From the NCBI RefSeq assembly GCF_020782245.1, contig NZ_JAJGNP010000001.1, forward strand, positions 310,001 to 374,000: DNA of 64,000 nt, in the 5' to 3' direction. The notes under the pieces were generated by a model. That model was not told where the DNA came from. It searched no databases and saw only the letters and a list, made by a program, of their open reading frames with translations. Position numbers and translations under genes: made by a program. Origin of the DNA: Sphingobium soli. Lineage in GTDB: Bacteria > Pseudomonadota > Alphaproteobacteria > Sphingomonadales > Sphingomonadaceae. Shown here piece by piece: positions 50,587-61,368 of this stretch (positions are counted from its first letter, which is position 1; each line of letters opens with the position of its first letter).

Positions 50587-52013
50587 CAGGCGGTCTCCTT
50601 GCTCTTGGCCGAAATGGCGGCAGCCAGGCCGGCGGCCCATTTGGTGATGTCGCCCGCCCCGAGGCAGACGATCATGTCATCGGGCTGAAGATCGGCGGCG
50701 ATCTGGGCGGCGAGATCGGCGGCATCGGCGACGGTCGCGGCATGGCGGTGGCCGCGCCGCTTCAAGCCCGCGACCAGCGCGGCGCTGTCGACGCCTTCGA
50801 TGGGTTGTTCGCCCGCGGCATAGACGGGCGCGGCATAGACGATGTCGGCGTCGTTGAACGCCTGCTGGAATTCATCCATCAGGTCGCGCAGGCGGGTGAA
50901 ACGGTGCGGCTGGACTATGGCGACGACGCGTCCGAGCGCCCCTTCGCGCGCGGCGGCGAGCACGGCCCTGATCTCGACCGGATGGTGACCATAATCGTCG
51001 ATGACGGTTGCGACGCCGCCCTCAAGTTGAACCTCACCTACCTTCGTGAAGCGGCGTTTCACGCCGCCGAATTTTTCAAATCCCGTACAGATGACATCAT
51101 GGGTGATGCCCAGTTGCAAGGCAACGCCGATGGCGGCGAGGCTGTTCGACACATTATGCCGGCCAGGCATCGGCAGCAGGATATCGCTGATCTTCTCGAC
51201 ATGGCCGTCACGATCGCGGATCAGCACGTCGAAGAGATTCCCGCCCGGCACTGGCCGGACATTTTCGCCCCTAATATCGGCCTGCGCCGAAAAACCGTAG
51301 GTGACAATGCGGCGGTCCTGCACGCGCGGCAGGATCGCCTGCACTTCGGGATGATCGAGACACAGCAGCGCCGCGCCATAGAAGGGCACATTGCCGACAA
51401 ATTCGACGAAGGCGTCCTTCACCCTGTCGAAACTGCCATAATGGTCGAGATGCTCAGGATCGATATTGGTGACGACCGCGATGGTGCCGTCGAGCCGCAG
51501 GAAGCTGCCGTCGCTTTCGTCCGCTTCCACAACCATCCAGTCGCTATTGCCCAGACGTGCGTTGGAGCCATAGCTGTTGATGATGCCGCCGTTGATGACC
51601 GTCGGATCGACCCCGCCCGCATCGAGGAGCGCTGCGATCATCGACGTGGTCGTGGTCTTGCCATGCGTACCGGCTACCGCGACGGTCGATTTCAGCCGCA
51701 TCAATTCGGCCAGCATCTCAGCGCGGCGGATCACAGGCACGCGGGTTTCGAGCGCCAGTTCCACTTCGGGATTGCCGCGCTTGATCGCGGTCGAGGTCAC
51801 GACCACGGCGGCATCGCCCAGATTTTCGGCCTTGTGACCGATCATCACCTTGATGCCCTTGGCCCGCAGCCCTTCCACGACATAGCCTTCGGCCACGTCC
51901 GAGCCCTGCACGCTATAGCCCAGATTATGCATGACTTCGGCAATACCGGACATGCCGATGCCGCCGATGCCGATGAAATGGATCGTGCCGATGTCGGTGC
52001 CGACACCCTTCAT
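50586..52013 (-). CDS. murC: UDP-N-acetylmuramate--L-alanine ligase
   Basis: The Mur ligase adds L-alanine to UDP-MurNAc. The 475-residue product shows the UDP-binding Rossmann motif [17 protein letters not shown], the ATP loop [19 protein letters not shown], the central [10 protein letters not shown] and [13 protein letters not shown] blocks and the C-terminal [16 protein letters not shown]. All three Mur ligase domains are complete. The ATG overlaps the murG stop by 4 bases, and its stop shares a base with the following small ORF. A cytoplasmic enzyme of lipid II synthesis. Confidence 0.97.
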   Translation of the reverse strand: MKGVGTDIGTIHFIGIGGIGMSGIAEVMHNLGYSVQGSDVAEGYVVEGLRAKGIKVMIGHKAENLGDAAVVVTSTAIKRGNPEVELALETRVPVIRRAEMLAELMRLKSTVAVAGTHGKTTTTSMIAALLDAGGVDPTVINGGIINSYGSNARLGNSDWMVVEADESDGSFLRLDGTIAVVTNIDPEHLDHYGSFDRVKDAFVEFVGNVPFYGAALLCLDHPEVQAILPRVQDRRIVTYGFSAQADIRGENVRPVPGGNLFDVLIRDRDGHVEKISDILLPMPGRHNVSNSLAAIGVALQLGITHDVICTGFEKFGGVKRRFTKVGEVQLEGGVATVIDDYGHHPVEIRAVLAAAREGALGRVVAIVQPHRFTRLRDLMDEFQQAFNDADIVYAAPVYAAGEQPIEGVDSAALVAGLKRRGHRHAATVADAADLAAQIAADLQPDDMIVCLGAGDITKWAAGLAAAISAKSKETA

Positions 52014-53176
52014 GCGGGAACTCCCTGGAGATTAAGCGTTGTGGGCGTCGGACCGACCTTGACCGGATCATTCATGATCGGCGCACGGCCGATGCTTTCC
52101 AGCAGGTCTGCCATATCGCGCGCGGCATCCGGGCGACCGCAGTTCCAGGCACGCTTGGCCGCATTCTGGAGCGCGCCTGGCTCCATCGCCATCTTCTGCA
52201 TCTGCTTGGCCAGTTCAACCGCGGTGAAGCGGCTTTGCGGGATCGTGCGCGCGCCACCGGACTGCGTCATTTCACGAGCATTGGCGGTCTGATGATCGTC
52301 CATCGCGCTGGGCAGCGGGACAAGGATGGCGGGGCGGCCAGCGCACGTCAGTTCCGCCAGCGTCGATGCGCCGGCTCGCGCGATCACCAGATGCGACCAG
52401 CCCAGCTTTTCGGGCACGTCGTTGAAATAGGTGGCAAGGTCAGCAGGGATTTCCATCTCCGCATAGGTTTTGCGCACGCGATCAATATCCTCGGCGCGGC
52501 ACTGCTGCGTCACTTGCAGGCGACGGCGAAGCGCGACGGGCAGCATCGACAGGCCTTCGGGCACCACATTAGACAGAATGGATGCGCCCTGGCTGCCGCC
52601 GATGACGAGCAGGCGGAACACGCTTTCATCAGTGAGCGCCGGGAATTCCTCCTCGCGCAACTGCTTCACTTCCTCGCGCACGGGATTGCCGATCAGGTGC
52701 ACCTTGCCGGCGTGGCGGGATTTCAGGCGCTCGACATCGGGATAGGCGGTGACGATTGCATCGACCCGGCCGGCGAGCAGGCGATTGACCCGTCCCAGCA
52801 CGGCATTTTGTTCGTGGATCGCAGTCGGAATGCCGTCCGCCAAGGCTCCCAGCAGCGCCGGCATAGCGGGATAACCGCCAAAGCCGACCACGGCGGTCGG
52901 GCGAAAGGTTTCGTTGAGGCGGCGAGCCATGGCGCGCCCGGCAAGGATCGCCTTGACCGCACCCGGCCAGCTTGCCGGGTTCCTGGTCATGCGGCCCGCC
53001 GGCATGACATGGACCTGCGCGCTTTCGAAAATACCGGGAATCTTGGCGCCACGCTCATCGGTGACGAGCGCGACATGATGGCCGCGCGCCATCAGTTCCT
53101 GCGCCACCGCATGGGCGGGAATCATATGACCCCCCGTCCCGCCGGCGGCGAGGACGAAGTGACGGGAAATGCTCAT
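52010..53176 (-). CDS. murG: UDP-GlcNAc:lipid I N-acetylglucosaminyltransferase
   Basis: The peripheral inner-membrane GT28 glycosyltransferase makes lipid II from lipid I. The 388-residue product has the N-terminal glycine-rich loop [46 protein letters not shown], and the C-terminal donor site [12 protein letters not shown] and [23 protein letters not shown]. The C-terminal end carries about 15 extra residues compared with E. coli MurG. The start at 53176 overlaps the ftsW stop by 4 bases. It is followed by murC with a 4-base overlap. Confidence 0.96.
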   Translation of the reverse strand: MSISRHFVLAAGGTGGHMIPAHAVAQELMARGHHVALVTDERGAKIPGIFESAQVHVMPAGRMTRNPASWPGAVKAILAGRAMARRLNETFRPTAVVGFGGYPAMPALLGALADGIPTAIHEQNAVLGRVNRLLAGRVDAIVTAYPDVERLKSRHAGKVHLIGNPVREEVKQLREEEFPALTDESVFRLLVIGGSQGASILSNVVPEGLSMLPVALRRRLQVTQQCRAEDIDRVRKTYAEMEIPADLATYFNDVPEKLGWSHLVIARAGASTLAELTCAGRPAILVPLPSAMDDHQTANAREMTQSGGARTIPQSRFTAVELAKQMQKMAMEPGALQNAAKRAWNCGRPDAARDMADLLESIGRAPIMNDPVKVGPTPTTLNLQGVPA

Positions 53177-54375
53177 CGACCACTCCATTTGACCACCGTA
53201 TGCCGGCCCATGAAGGGATTGCGCCGCGTGAAGGCGAGCAGCAGGCCGACCCCGGTGCAAAGCGCCAGCATAGAGGAGCCGCCATAGCTGATAAAGGGGA
53301 GCGTCATGCCCTTGGACGGAAATATCTGCGCATTGACGCCCATGTTGATGATCGCCTGAAGCCCGAACTGGGTTGTGAGGCCGGCGGCCGCCAAAATGGT
53401 GAAGACATCTTCTTCATCAAGGAGGCGCAACAGCACGCGCACGATGATCGCGAGGTAGACGCACGCAATGGCGATGCAGGCGAGCAGGCCGAATTCTTCG
53501 CCGATTACGGAAAAAATATAGTCGGTATGGGCTTCGGGCAGGCGGAACTTGTTGAGGCCCCCGCCCGGCCCCACGCCGGTAAAGCCGCCATGGGTGATGG
53601 TGCGGAAGGCAAGATCGGTCTGATCCGGGCCCGCGTCCATCTGAACGCCGATGCCCAGGAAATCGTTGATACGTTGGCGGCCATTTTCATAGAACATGTA
53701 GACGGCGACCAAGCCCGCGAGGCCCGCGCCGCCCAGCATCGCGATCCAGCGCATCTCCAGGCCAGATAGCAACAGCAGCGCGCCCCAGCAGGCCATGAAG
53801 ATCACAGTCTGCCCGAAGTCGGGCTGGCGCATCAGCACTGCCGAAATCAGCAGGGTCAGGGCGCCGGTCAGCTGGATGACGGGGAGGTTCTGCTCCTTCG
53901 TGCGCAGCGACAGCAGCCAGGCGAGCGTGACGACATAAGCGGGCTTCAGGAATTCCGAAGGCTGGAACCGGAAACCGGGCAGGTCTATCCAGCGCCGCGC
54001 GCCGTTCACGGTAGAACCCAATATGGGCACGAACAGCAGCATCAAGAAGAAGAAAGCGCACAGGAAGATGGCCAGCCGCCGCGCCTGCAGCCGGGGCAGC
54101 ATGGAGATGATCAGCATGATCGGCAGGCCGATCATCACCCACATCAGCTGGCGATAGAAATAGATGAGTGGATTGACGGCGATGTCTGCGGTCGATCGGT
54201 CGATCGCCGCCACGGGGGACGCGGCGGCGACCGCCACCAGCCCGATCGCCATCAGCGCGACGATCAGCGACAGGAGAACGCGGTCGATTTCCCAGAACCA
54301 GATGGCGAGCGCGGTGCGCTCGCGCGGAACCGTGCGGGTGCGGAAACCCTTCACCAGTTCACCGGCCTTCGACAT
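53173..54375 (-). CDS. ftsW: Septal peptidoglycan polymerase FtsW (SEDS family)
   Basis: The 400-residue polytopic membrane glycosyltransferase polymerises lipid II with its partner FtsI. About ten transmembrane segments are seen. The SEDS hallmarks NGARRWIDLPGFRFQPSEFLKP, LMRQPDFGQTVIF, TGVGPGGGLNKFRLPEAHTDYIFSVIGEEFG and KGMTLPFISYGGSSM are present, including the catalytic-type Asp in the large extracellular loop. The start at 54375 is preferred for GAGGGG seven bases upstream; an ATG at 54396 also has a site and adds seven residues. It lies 38 bases after murD and overlaps murG by 4. Confidence 0.95.
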   Translation of the reverse strand: MSKAGELVKGFRTRTVPRERTALAIWFWEIDRVLLSLIVALMAIGLVAVAAASPVAAIDRSTADIAVNPLIYFYRQLMWVMIGLPIMLIISMLPRLQARRLAIFLCAFFFLMLLFVPILGSTVNGARRWIDLPGFRFQPSEFLKPAYVVTLAWLLSLRTKEQNLPVIQLTGALTLLISAVLMRQPDFGQTVIFMACWGALLLLSGLEMRWIAMLGGAGLAGLVAVYMFYENGRQRINDFLGIGVQMDAGPDQTDLAFRTITHGGFTGVGPGGGLNKFRLPEAHTDYIFSVIGEEFGLLACIAIACVYLAIIVRVLLRLLDEEDVFTILAAAGLTTQFGLQAIINMGVNAQIFPSKGMTLPFISYGGSSMLALCTGVGLLLAFTRRNPFMGRHTVVKWSGR

Positions 54376-54413
54376 CCCTGTTCCCCTCTTGCTCATCGCC
54401 CCTGGGTCTTTCC

Positions 54414-55745
54414 CTATTCCAGCGCCGCGACCGCTGCGGCAAAGGCATCGCCACGTGCCTCGAAATCGCGAAACTGGTCGAAACTGGCGCACGCGGGCGA
54501 CAACAGCACGACGTCGCCCGGTTGCGCGATACGCGCCGCGCGGCGGACGGCGGCGCTTAGCATTTCGCTGTCATCCACCGCCATATGCGGGCGCAGCAGA
54601 TCGGCGAACATATGCCCCGCTTCGCCGATGGTGTAGGCGTGGGCGACATTGCCGAAATGCGGGGCGCATTCGTCCAGATTGTCGGACTTGGCGACGCCGC
54701 CTAATATCCAGTGGATGCGCGGCTTGCCGTCCTTGGCGGGCCAGGCGGCGAGCGCGGGCGCGGTGGACGCGGCGTTGGTCGCCTTGCTGTCATTGACGTA
54801 GAGGACGCCGTTAAGGGTGCGGACGGTCTGCATCCGGTGGGGGAGCGAGGCATAGCTGGCGAGGGCGGCTTTGGTCGTGACGGGATCGATGTCCAATACG
54901 GCGGCCGTTACCATTGCGACGGCGACATTTTGCGCATTGTGCGGCCCTTGGAGGGCGGGCCATGCAAGCTGCTCGGTGGTATCGACCTGGGTCGATGCTA
55001 CCTCCACCACATCCTCTCCACTTCCCTTGGTGTCGCAGATTTGGGTCGATACAGACCGGCTCGGCTCATCCTCGGTCGCGATCACCGCCTTGTGCCCGGC
55101 CGATTGCATCGCAAACAGCCGCGCTTTCGACGCCACATAGCCCTCGAACCCGTCATAACGGTCCAGATGATCGGGCGTGATGTTGAGCAGCACCGCGACG
55201 TCGCAATCGAGGCTGTGAGTCAGGTCGATCTGGTAGCTGGACAGTTCCAGCACATAGACGCCAGCGCCTTTGAGGTTCGGCTCAAGAGGCGGCTGGGAGA
55301 GAATCGGGAGGCCGATATTGCCGCCCATCACCGTGGGATAGCCCGCCTGTTCGATGATATGATGGATCAGCGCCGTGGTGGTGGACTTGCCATTGGTGCC
55401 GGTGATGCCGACGACCTTATGCGGTGGCAGGGTCGGGCGGGCGAGCGCGAACAGTTCGATGTCACCGATGATCGGTACGCCAGCCAGCTTCGCGCGCATG
55501 TTGATGGGATGGCGATTGAGTGGCACGCCCGGCGACACGACGATACCGTCGAAGCCGGCAAGGTCGATCTCCATCGGATCGCCCAGCTCCGCCTTGCCAG
55601 CGACTTGGCTACGCGCTTCCTCCCGGCTGTCCCATGCGACGACCCGCGCGCCGCTTGCCACCAGCGTTTCGACTGTGGCGAGACCTGAACGGGCGAGGCC
55701 AAGAACCGCGTAGGTTTTCCCTGCAAAGGCGCTGGATACGATCAT
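54414..55745 (-). CDS. murD: UDP-N-acetylmuramoyl-L-alanine--D-glutamate ligase
   Basis: The Mur ligase adds D-glutamate. The 443-residue product has the N-terminal YAVLGLARSGLATVETLVASG, the ATP loop GITGTNGKSTTTALIHHI, the central ELSSYQIDL and LLNITPDHLDRYDGF, and the C-terminal DSKATNAASTAPALAAW and HWILGGVAKSD blocks. A Ser/Thr/Asp-rich insertion of about 25 residues lies near 225-250. Four bases separate it from mraY. The last base-pairs before ftsW hold a ribosome binding site. Confidence 0.96.
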   Translation of the reverse strand: MIVSSAFAGKTYAVLGLARSGLATVETLVASGARVVAWDSREEARSQVAGKAELGDPMEIDLAGFDGIVVSPGVPLNRHPINMRAKLAGVPIIGDIELFALARPTLPPHKVVGITGTNGKSTTTALIHHIIEQAGYPTVMGGNIGLPILSQPPLEPNLKGAGVYVLELSSYQIDLTHSLDCDVAVLLNITPDHLDRYDGFEGYVASKARLFAMQSAGHKAVIATEDEPSRSVSTQICDTKGSGEDVVEVASTQVDTTEQLAWPALQGPHNAQNVAVAMVTAAVLDIDPVTTKAALASYASLPHRMQTVRTLNGVLYVNDSKATNAASTAPALAAWPAKDGKPRIHWILGGVAKSDNLDECAPHFGNVAHAYTIGEAGHMFADLLRPHMAVDDSEMLSAAVRRAARIAQPGDVVLLSPACASFDQFRDFEARGDAFAAAVAALE

Positions 55746-55749
55746 GCGC

Positions 55750-56823
55750 TTACCGCAGCTTCAGGGTGGCGAGGCCGGCGAGCGCCAGCACGAAGGCGAT
55801 GATCCAGAAGCGGATCACCACGGTCGGCTCTGCCCAGCCCAGTTGCTCGAAATGATGGTGGATCGGCGCCATGCGAAAAATGCGCTTTCCGGTGCGCTTG
55901 TAGAAGAAGACCTGGATGATGACGCTAAGCGCTTCCACGACGAACAGCCCGCCGATGATGCCGAGCACGATTTCATGATGTGCGGTGACAGCGATCACGC
56001 CGATCGTGCCGCCCAGCGCCAGGCTGCCGGTGTCGCCCATGAATACGGCGGCCGGTGGCGCGTTGAACCAGAGGAAGGCGAGGCCCGCGCCGATGATCGC
56101 GCCGCACAGGATGGTAAGGTTGCCCGCACCCGGAACATGGGGGATGCCCAGATATTCGGCGAAGTCCGCGCGGCCGACCAGATAGACGATCAACAGGAAG
56201 GCCAGGCACGCGATGATGACCGGCATCGTCGCCAGGCCATCCAGGCCATCGGTCAGGTTCACCGCATTGCCGAACGCCACAATGACGAAGGCGGCAAAGC
56301 AGAAATAGAAAGGACCAAGCTCGATCGCGGGGCCATTGTAGAAAGGCACATAGAGCGCGGTATTGCCGTGCTGGTTGACGATCATCCAAGCCGCGACGCC
56401 CGCGATAAGGAATTCGAAGATCAGGCGCATCTTGCCCGACAGCCCCTTGTGGCTGGCCTTCGTCACCTTGTCATAATCGTCCAGAAAACCGATCGCGCCA
56501 AAACCCAGCGTCACGAACAGGCAGGCCCAGACATAGATGGACGACAGATCCATCCACAGCAGCACAGACGCCACCATGGAGGTCAGGATCATGAGGCCGC
56601 CCATGGTCGGCGTCCCCCGCTTGGCGAGGTGCGTCTGCGGCCCGTCGTCGCGGATCGGCTGTCCCTTGCCCTGGCGGACGCGCAGCCAGCCGATGAATTT
56701 GGGGCCGATCACCAGTCCGATGACAAGCGCGGTCGCAATCGCCGCGCCCGCACGGAAGGAGAGATAGCGGATGAGGTTGAACACGCCCGCGAAATCTAGG
56801 GTCTGGGCCAGCCAGTACAGCAT
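55750..56823 (-). CDS. mraY: Phospho-N-acetylmuramoyl-pentapeptide transferase
   Basis: The 357-residue integral membrane enzyme transfers phospho-MurNAc-pentapeptide to undecaprenyl phosphate, forming lipid I. About ten transmembrane segments are present, with the cytoplasmic motifs [18 protein letters not shown] (the adjacent Asp pair), [13 protein letters not shown] and the C-terminal MAPIHHHFE. All catalytic aspartates and the triple His are visible. Its ATG shares one base with the murF stop (TGATG), so translation is coupled. It is followed by murD. Confidence 0.97.
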   Translation of the reverse strand: MLYWLAQTLDFAGVFNLIRYLSFRAGAAIATALVIGLVIGPKFIGWLRVRQGKGQPIRDDGPQTHLAKRGTPTMGGLMILTSMVASVLLWMDLSSIYVWACLFVTLGFGAIGFLDDYDKVTKASHKGLSGKMRLIFEFLIAGVAAWMIVNQHGNTALYVPFYNGPAIELGPFYFCFAAFVIVAFGNAVNLTDGLDGLATMPVIIACLAFLLIVYLVGRADFAEYLGIPHVPGAGNLTILCGAIIGAGLAFLWFNAPPAAVFMGDTGSLALGGTIGVIAVTAHHEIVLGIIGGLFVVEALSVIIQVFFYKRTGKRIFRMAPIHHHFEQLGWAEPTVVIRFWIIAFVLALAGLATLKLR

Positions 56824-58214
56824 CAGTTCGTTTCTCCGTCGCGGGCGGCCTGACCCAGGGCGGCGACCAGGCGCGACAGCCCGATGCCATTGGACCCTTT
56901 GACCAATATCGCGTCGCCCGCGCGCATTTCTTTTTCGATGAGGGGGATGGCGCTCGCGGCGTCGGGCACATGCGCATAGGCCATGGTGCCTTCGAGTGCG
57001 TCGGCCAGCGGCGCCATTTCAGCGCCAACCAGCACCGCGAAATCGATTGCGCCATCGGCCAGAGGCTTGGCCAGCCCGGCATGAAGATCAGCGCTCGCGC
57101 TGCCCAGTTCGCGCATGCCACCCAGCACCGCGATCCGGCGGTCGGCATGTTCACGGCCAAGCTGCTTCAATGTCGCGGCCATGGAAAGCGGATTGGCGTT
57201 ATAGCTTTCGTCGATCAGCAAGGCTTCGCCACCCGCGACCGGCAGGATGCGGCGCTCCCCCCGGCCCGGCAGCCCCGGCATCTCGGCGAGCGCAAGCCCG
57301 GCCGCCGCCAGATCGCCGCCCACCGCCTCGACCGCCGCCAGCACGGCAAGCGCATTGGACACCCAATGATCGCCCGGCGCCGCGACAGTGAAGCAAAGTT
57401 CCGCATCGGGCAGCCGCGCTGTCACCAATGTGCCGCCATTTGGTGCTGGCACGGTTTCGAGCGCGTGGACATCAGCCTCCGCGCTCATGCCGAAAGTCAG
57501 GATGCGCGCCGCGTGGCGCTCCGCCTTGTTATAGAGCGTCGCGACATGCGGGCTGTCATAGGGAATGATCGCGGCGCCGCCCGGCTCCAGCCCCTCGAAA
57601 ATCTCCGCCTTGGCCTCAGCAATCTTCGCCTCGGTCCCGAAAAATTCGATATGGGCAGGCGCGATCGCCGTGACGATCGCGGCATGGGGCCGTACCTGCC
57701 GAGTCAGCGCGGACAATTCGCCGGCATGGTTCATGCCCATTTCGAAAATGCCATAGGCGCTGTCGCGTGGCATGCGCGCCAGGCTGAGCGGCACGCCGAC
57801 ATGATTATTATAGCTTTTGACCGACCGATGCGCCTGCCCCGGCGCGGCGCGATCCAGCGCCAGATACAGCGCCTCCTTCGTGCCGGTCTTGCCGACCGAT
57901 CCGGTGACGCCGATGACCTTGCCGCCCATGCGCCGGCGCGACGCGATGCCCAGCGCCTGGAGCGCGGCCGCGCTGTCGGTCACGCGAATATGGGGATGAT
58001 CGACCGCGTCGCTGACGATCGCGCCCGCCGCCCCTTGCGCGAACGCCTGATCGACGAAGCGATGGCCGTCGGTCGCCTCCCCCTTCATCGCGACGAACAC
58101 GTCGCCCGGTTTCACTTCGCGGCTGTCGAACGCAACGCCAGAAACGGCGAACGGCGCCGACGCGGCGCCGCCTGTGGCTTCAGCGATTTCAGCAGAGGTC
58201 CAAAGGTCGTTCAC
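56823..58214 (-). CDS. murF: UDP-N-acetylmuramoyl-tripeptide--D-alanyl-D-alanine ligase
   Basis: The Mur ligase adds D-Ala-D-Ala (made by Ddl, encoded in the same cluster). The 463-residue product has [20 protein letters not shown], the ATP loop [46 protein letters not shown] and the C-terminal [15 protein letters not shown]. The start is probably GTG at 58214, which overlaps the murE stop as GTGA and has GGGAG eight bases upstream; a further GTG lies three codons earlier. It is followed by mraY with one shared base. Confidence 0.95.
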   Translation of the reverse strand: MNDLWTSAEIAEATGGAASAPFAVSGVAFDSREVKPGDVFVAMKGEATDGHRFVDQAFAQGAAGAIVSDAVDHPHIRVTDSAAALQALGIASRRRMGGKVIGVTGSVGKTGTKEALYLALDRAAPGQAHRSVKSYNNHVGVPLSLARMPRDSAYGIFEMGMNHAGELSALTRQVRPHAAIVTAIAPAHIEFFGTEAKIAEAKAEIFEGLEPGGAAIIPYDSPHVATLYNKAERHAARILTFGMSAEADVHALETVPAPNGGTLVTARLPDAELCFTVAAPGDHWVSNALAVLAAVEAVGGDLAAAGLALAEMPGLPGRGERRILPVAGGEALLIDESYNANPLSMAATLKQLGREHADRRIAVLGGMRELGSASADLHAGLAKPLADGAIDFAVLVGAEMAPLADALEGTMAYAHVPDAASAIPLIEKEMRAGDAILVKGSNGIGLSRLVAALGQAARDGETN

Positions 58215-59665
58215 CCCGCACACTCCCGCGCGACGGTGACGTCATCGAACGGCAGGACGCGGTCGCCGATAATCTGGCCCTGCTCATGGCCCTTGCCGGC
58301 TAGCAGGACGATGTCGTCCGCGCCCGCCTGCGCGATGGCGGCGGCGATGGCGTCACGTCGGCCGCCAATTTCCTGCGCGTCGGGTGCGCCCGCTAGCACG
58401 GCGGCGCGAATGGCGCTGGGTTCTTCGGACCGGGGATTGTCGTCGGTCACGATCACATGATCGGACAGGTCCGCCGCGACCTTTCCCATTTGCGGCCGCT
58501 TGCCCGCATCGCGATCACCGCCCGCGCCGAACAGGGTGATGAGCCGGCCTTTTGTATGCGGACGCAGCGCTTCGATCGCAGCGCGCAGGCCATCGGGCGT
58601 GTGCGCATAGTCGACATAGACAGGGGCGCCCGTCTGGCTGATGACGGCGCGTTCCAGCCGGCCGCGCACGGGCTGCACCCGGCCAAGCAATTCCATAACC
58701 CGGGCGGCATCGCCGCCCGTCGCGATGACGAGACCCGCGGCGGTCAGAGCATTGGCGGCCTGATAAGCGCCAATCAGCGGAAGATTCACCTTGTAGCGTG
58801 TTCCCTCCGCCTCGATCTCCAGTGTCTGGCCCAACTGGGTCGGAGTGCGGTTGGCAAGCTGCAAAGCCCGCCCCTGCACCCCGACGCTCAGCACACGAAG
58901 CCCCCGCTTCGTAGCCCGCGCGATCGCCTTTTCCGACAAGCTGTCGTCCGCCCAGATGACAGCACTACCGTCCGGCGCGACGACTTCGTCGAACAGCCGC
59001 ATCTTGGCGTCGAAATAGCTGTCCATGTCGCCATGATAATCGAGATGGTCGCGCGACAGATTGGTGAAGGCGCCGGCCACAACCGGCAGGCCCTCGGTGC
59101 GATACTGGTCGAGACCATGGCTCGACGCCTCGAACGCGGCATGGGTAATGCCTTCGCGGCGCAGGCCTGCCATATTGGCGAGGAAGGTGACGATATCGGG
59201 CGTGGTGAGGCCGGTCGACACCTGATCGACCGCGGTGGTGACGCCCAACGTCCCGATCGAGGCTGCATTATGGCCGAGCATGCGCCAGATCTGACGCGCA
59301 AGTTCGACCGTGCTGGTCTTTCCGTTGGTGCCGGTGACGGCGACCGTCACATCAGGGAACGGCGCAAAGAAACGCGCGGCAAGCTGCGCGAAAAGCTGGC
59401 GCGGATTGACGGCGGCGATGTGGATCGCTCCATCCACTTGAGCTTCAGGACGGGCAACGATAGCAATGGCACCGGCCCGCACCGCTTCGGGAATATAGTC
59501 TTCGCCGTTGACGCGCAGACCCTGAAAGGCGCCGAAAACGGTGCCCGGCGCGACCTTGCGATTGTCGATGGCAAAACCCGTGACGGACGTGTCGAGGCCG
59601 CCAGCGGCGCTTACCGCTTTGGCGACCTCGGCATCCAGCTCCTCGATTAGCGACCCGAGGCGCAT
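58211..59665 (-). CDS. murE: UDP-MurNAc-L-Ala-D-Glu--meso-diaminopimelate ligase
   Basis: The 484-residue Mur ligase adds the third stem residue. It has GFAIDNRKVAPGTVFGAFQG at the UDP site, the ATP loop VTGTNGKTSTVELARQIW, EASSHGLDQYR, NLSRDHLDYHGDMDSYF and, at 409-412, the DNPR motif that selects meso-diaminopimelate rather than lysine. This tells that the organism has A1-gamma peptidoglycan. Its ATG shares one base with the ftsI stop (TAATG), and its stop overlaps the murF GTG by 4 bases. Confidence 0.96.
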   Translation of the reverse strand: MRLGSLIEELDAEVAKAVSAAGGLDTSVTGFAIDNRKVAPGTVFGAFQGLRVNGEDYIPEAVRAGAIAIVARPEAQVDGAIHIAAVNPRQLFAQLAARFFAPFPDVTVAVTGTNGKTSTVELARQIWRMLGHNAASIGTLGVTTAVDQVSTGLTTPDIVTFLANMAGLRREGITHAAFEASSHGLDQYRTEGLPVVAGAFTNLSRDHLDYHGDMDSYFDAKMRLFDEVVAPDGSAVIWADDSLSEKAIARATKRGLRVLSVGVQGRALQLANRTPTQLGQTLEIEAEGTRYKVNLPLIGAYQAANALTAAGLVIATGGDAARVMELLGRVQPVRGRLERAVISQTGAPVYVDYAHTPDGLRAAIEALRPHTKGRLITLFGAGGDRDAGKRPQMGKVAADLSDHVIVTDDNPRSEEPSAIRAAVLAGAPDAQEIGGRRDAIAAAIAQAGADDIVLLAGKGHEQGQIIGDRVLPFDDVTVARECAG

Positions 59666-61368
59666 TATTCTTTCTCCTTCTCGCCGTGCAGCAGCGGCAT
59701 CAGATCGGAAATATCGACGTCGCGCCGCTCGTCCGGCATGATTCCCAGCATTGGCCCCGTTCGCTCGATCACCCGCTTTACCACGGGCGCGGCGGTCCAG
59801 GCGGCGGTGCGCAGGCCGAACTGGCCCGTCGCCTCATCCATGATGGCGACGACGACATAACGGGGATTGTCCATCGGGAAAGCAGAAGCGAAAGTCGTCA
59901 CCAGCGAAGTCTTGTTATAGCGGCCTTCCTGGGGCTTTTCGGCCGAACCCGTCTTGCCGCCCACCCGGAATCCCTTGGCGTCGGCGCTTCGCCCCGTACC
60001 TGCTGACACGATCATCCGCAACAGTTGCCGCATCCGGGCGCTGGTTGCGGCGGAAAAGACGCGGCGGCCCTGCGGCACGTCCTGCGGGCGCAGCTTGCGC
60101 ACGGTGGCGGGGCGCCACATGCCGCCATTGACCAGCGCTGCATAGGCGGTGGCGAGATGAAGCGGCGTCACGGCGATACCGTGGCCATAGGACACCGTCA
60201 TGCTCGTGATGCGGCCCCAGCTGGAAGGCCAGAGCCCACCTGCGCGTTCGTTGAATTCGATCGGCGCGCGCTGATCGAAGTCGAGGCTGCGGAACAGTTT
60301 CTGAAGTGGCTCCGCACCCATCTCATCCGCGATCCGCGCGGTGCCGATGTTCGAGCTGTGCACCAGAATTTCAGGCACGTTGATCCAGCGGCCAAGCGAA
60401 TGGTCATCCTTGATCCGGAACCCGGCAACGGCGAGCGGCGCGGTCGCGTCATAGCGCTTGCTCATCGACGTAACGACGCCTGCGTCCATAGCGGCGGCGA
60501 TGGAGAGCGGCTTGAATGCAGAACCCAGTTCGTAGCGCGCCTGCACCATATGGTTGCAGAGCGGCGATTCCGAACAGCGCTTGCCAGCATAATTCTGAAG
60601 CTTGTTGGGATCGAAGACCGGGATCGACGCCATCGCGATGACTTCGCCGGTATTGACGTCCAGGATGATTCCCCCCGCCCCCTTGGCGCGGGTCTGCACC
60701 AATTGGGTGTAAAGCTCGCTTTCAAGCGCGCCCTGAACCCGGCTGTCGATGGAAAGGGCAAAGGGCTTGCCCCGCAGCGCAGGGTCGATCAACCGGTCGT
60801 TGAAGGCAGCCTCCGCACCCATGCCGCCCACACCTTTGCTGTTGGGGGCAAAACCCAGGACGTGGGCAGCCAGCGTGCGCTGCGGATAAAGACGTTCCTT
60901 CTCGCGCGGAAATTCGATCCCGATCTCGCCCAGCGCGTTGACCGCCGCCACCTGCTCGGGAAGAGCACGGCGACGCAGATAGGCCCAGCCCTTGCCGGTC
61001 AGCTTCTTGTAAAAGGTCGCCTCGGCTTCGTCGGGAAAGATTTCGTGTAATTTGCGGGCGAGTTCGGCGGGTTCGCCGATCAGCTTCGATGGGCGCACCG
61101 ATACGGAGTAGGCGTCCATAGTGCGCGCCAGCGGCACGCCATTGCGATCGACGATATCGGCGCGCGCGGGAACGAAGGGTCCCAGCGGCCCATCGCCGCC
61201 CGTCCCATGCGCAAAAACGCCGACCCAAAAGAGCCGGCCGATCAGAATCGCTGTGATAGCAAGAAACAGGATGAGCAGGAGCATCAACCGGTTGTGCGCC
61301 ATGGCGGTGAGGTTGACCCTCTGCCGCCCGGCGCGCGGGCCACCGGGCTGGACGATGATCGTGGCCAT
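59665..61368 (-). CDS. ftsI: Septal transpeptidase FtsI (PBP3)
   Basis: The class B penicillin-binding protein cross-links septal peptidoglycan with FtsW. The 567-residue product has a short cytoplasmic N-terminus, one transmembrane segment (about 28-50), a pedestal domain (about 60-230) and the transpeptidase domain. The active-site motifs are Ser283-Ala-Phe-Lys286 (SxxK), Ser338-Ser-Asn340 (SxN) and Lys472-Thr-Gly474 (KTG). Two cysteines (265 and 271, in KRCSESPLC) lie just before the SxxK motif and could form a disulfide. It shares one base with the ftsL stop and with the murE start. Confidence 0.96.
   Translation of the reverse strand: MATIIVQPGGPRAGRQRVNLTAMAHNRLMLLLILFLAITAILIGRLFWVGVFAHGTGGDGPLGPFVPARADIVDRNGVPLARTMDAYSVSVRPSKLIGEPAELARKLHEIFPDEAEATFYKKLTGKGWAYLRRRALPEQVAAVNALGEIGIEFPREKERLYPQRTLAAHVLGFAPNSKGVGGMGAEAAFNDRLIDPALRGKPFALSIDSRVQGALESELYTQLVQTRAKGAGGIILDVNTGEVIAMASIPVFDPNKLQNYAGKRCSESPLCNHMVQARYELGSAFKPLSIAAAMDAGVVTSMSKRYDATAPLAVAGFRIKDDHSLGRWINVPEILVHSSNIGTARIADEMGAEPLQKLFRSLDFDQRAPIEFNERAGGLWPSSWGRITSMTVSYGHGIAVTPLHLATAYAALVNGGMWRPATVRKLRPQDVPQGRRVFSAATSARMRQLLRMIVSAGTGRSADAKGFRVGGKTGSAEKPQEGRYNKTSLVTTFASAFPMDNPRYVVVAIMDEATGQFGLRTAAWTAAPVVKRVIERTGPMLGIMPDERRDVDISDLMPLLHGEKEKE

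Noticed and set aside
49992..52292. 766-codon open frame on the plus strand
   Set aside because: It is antisense to murB, murC and murG; such frames are expected in high-GC DNA opposite real genes, and no domain is recognisable.
56970..58460. 496-codon open frame opposite murF
   Set aside because: It is antisense to a clear Mur ligase gene and has no family match.
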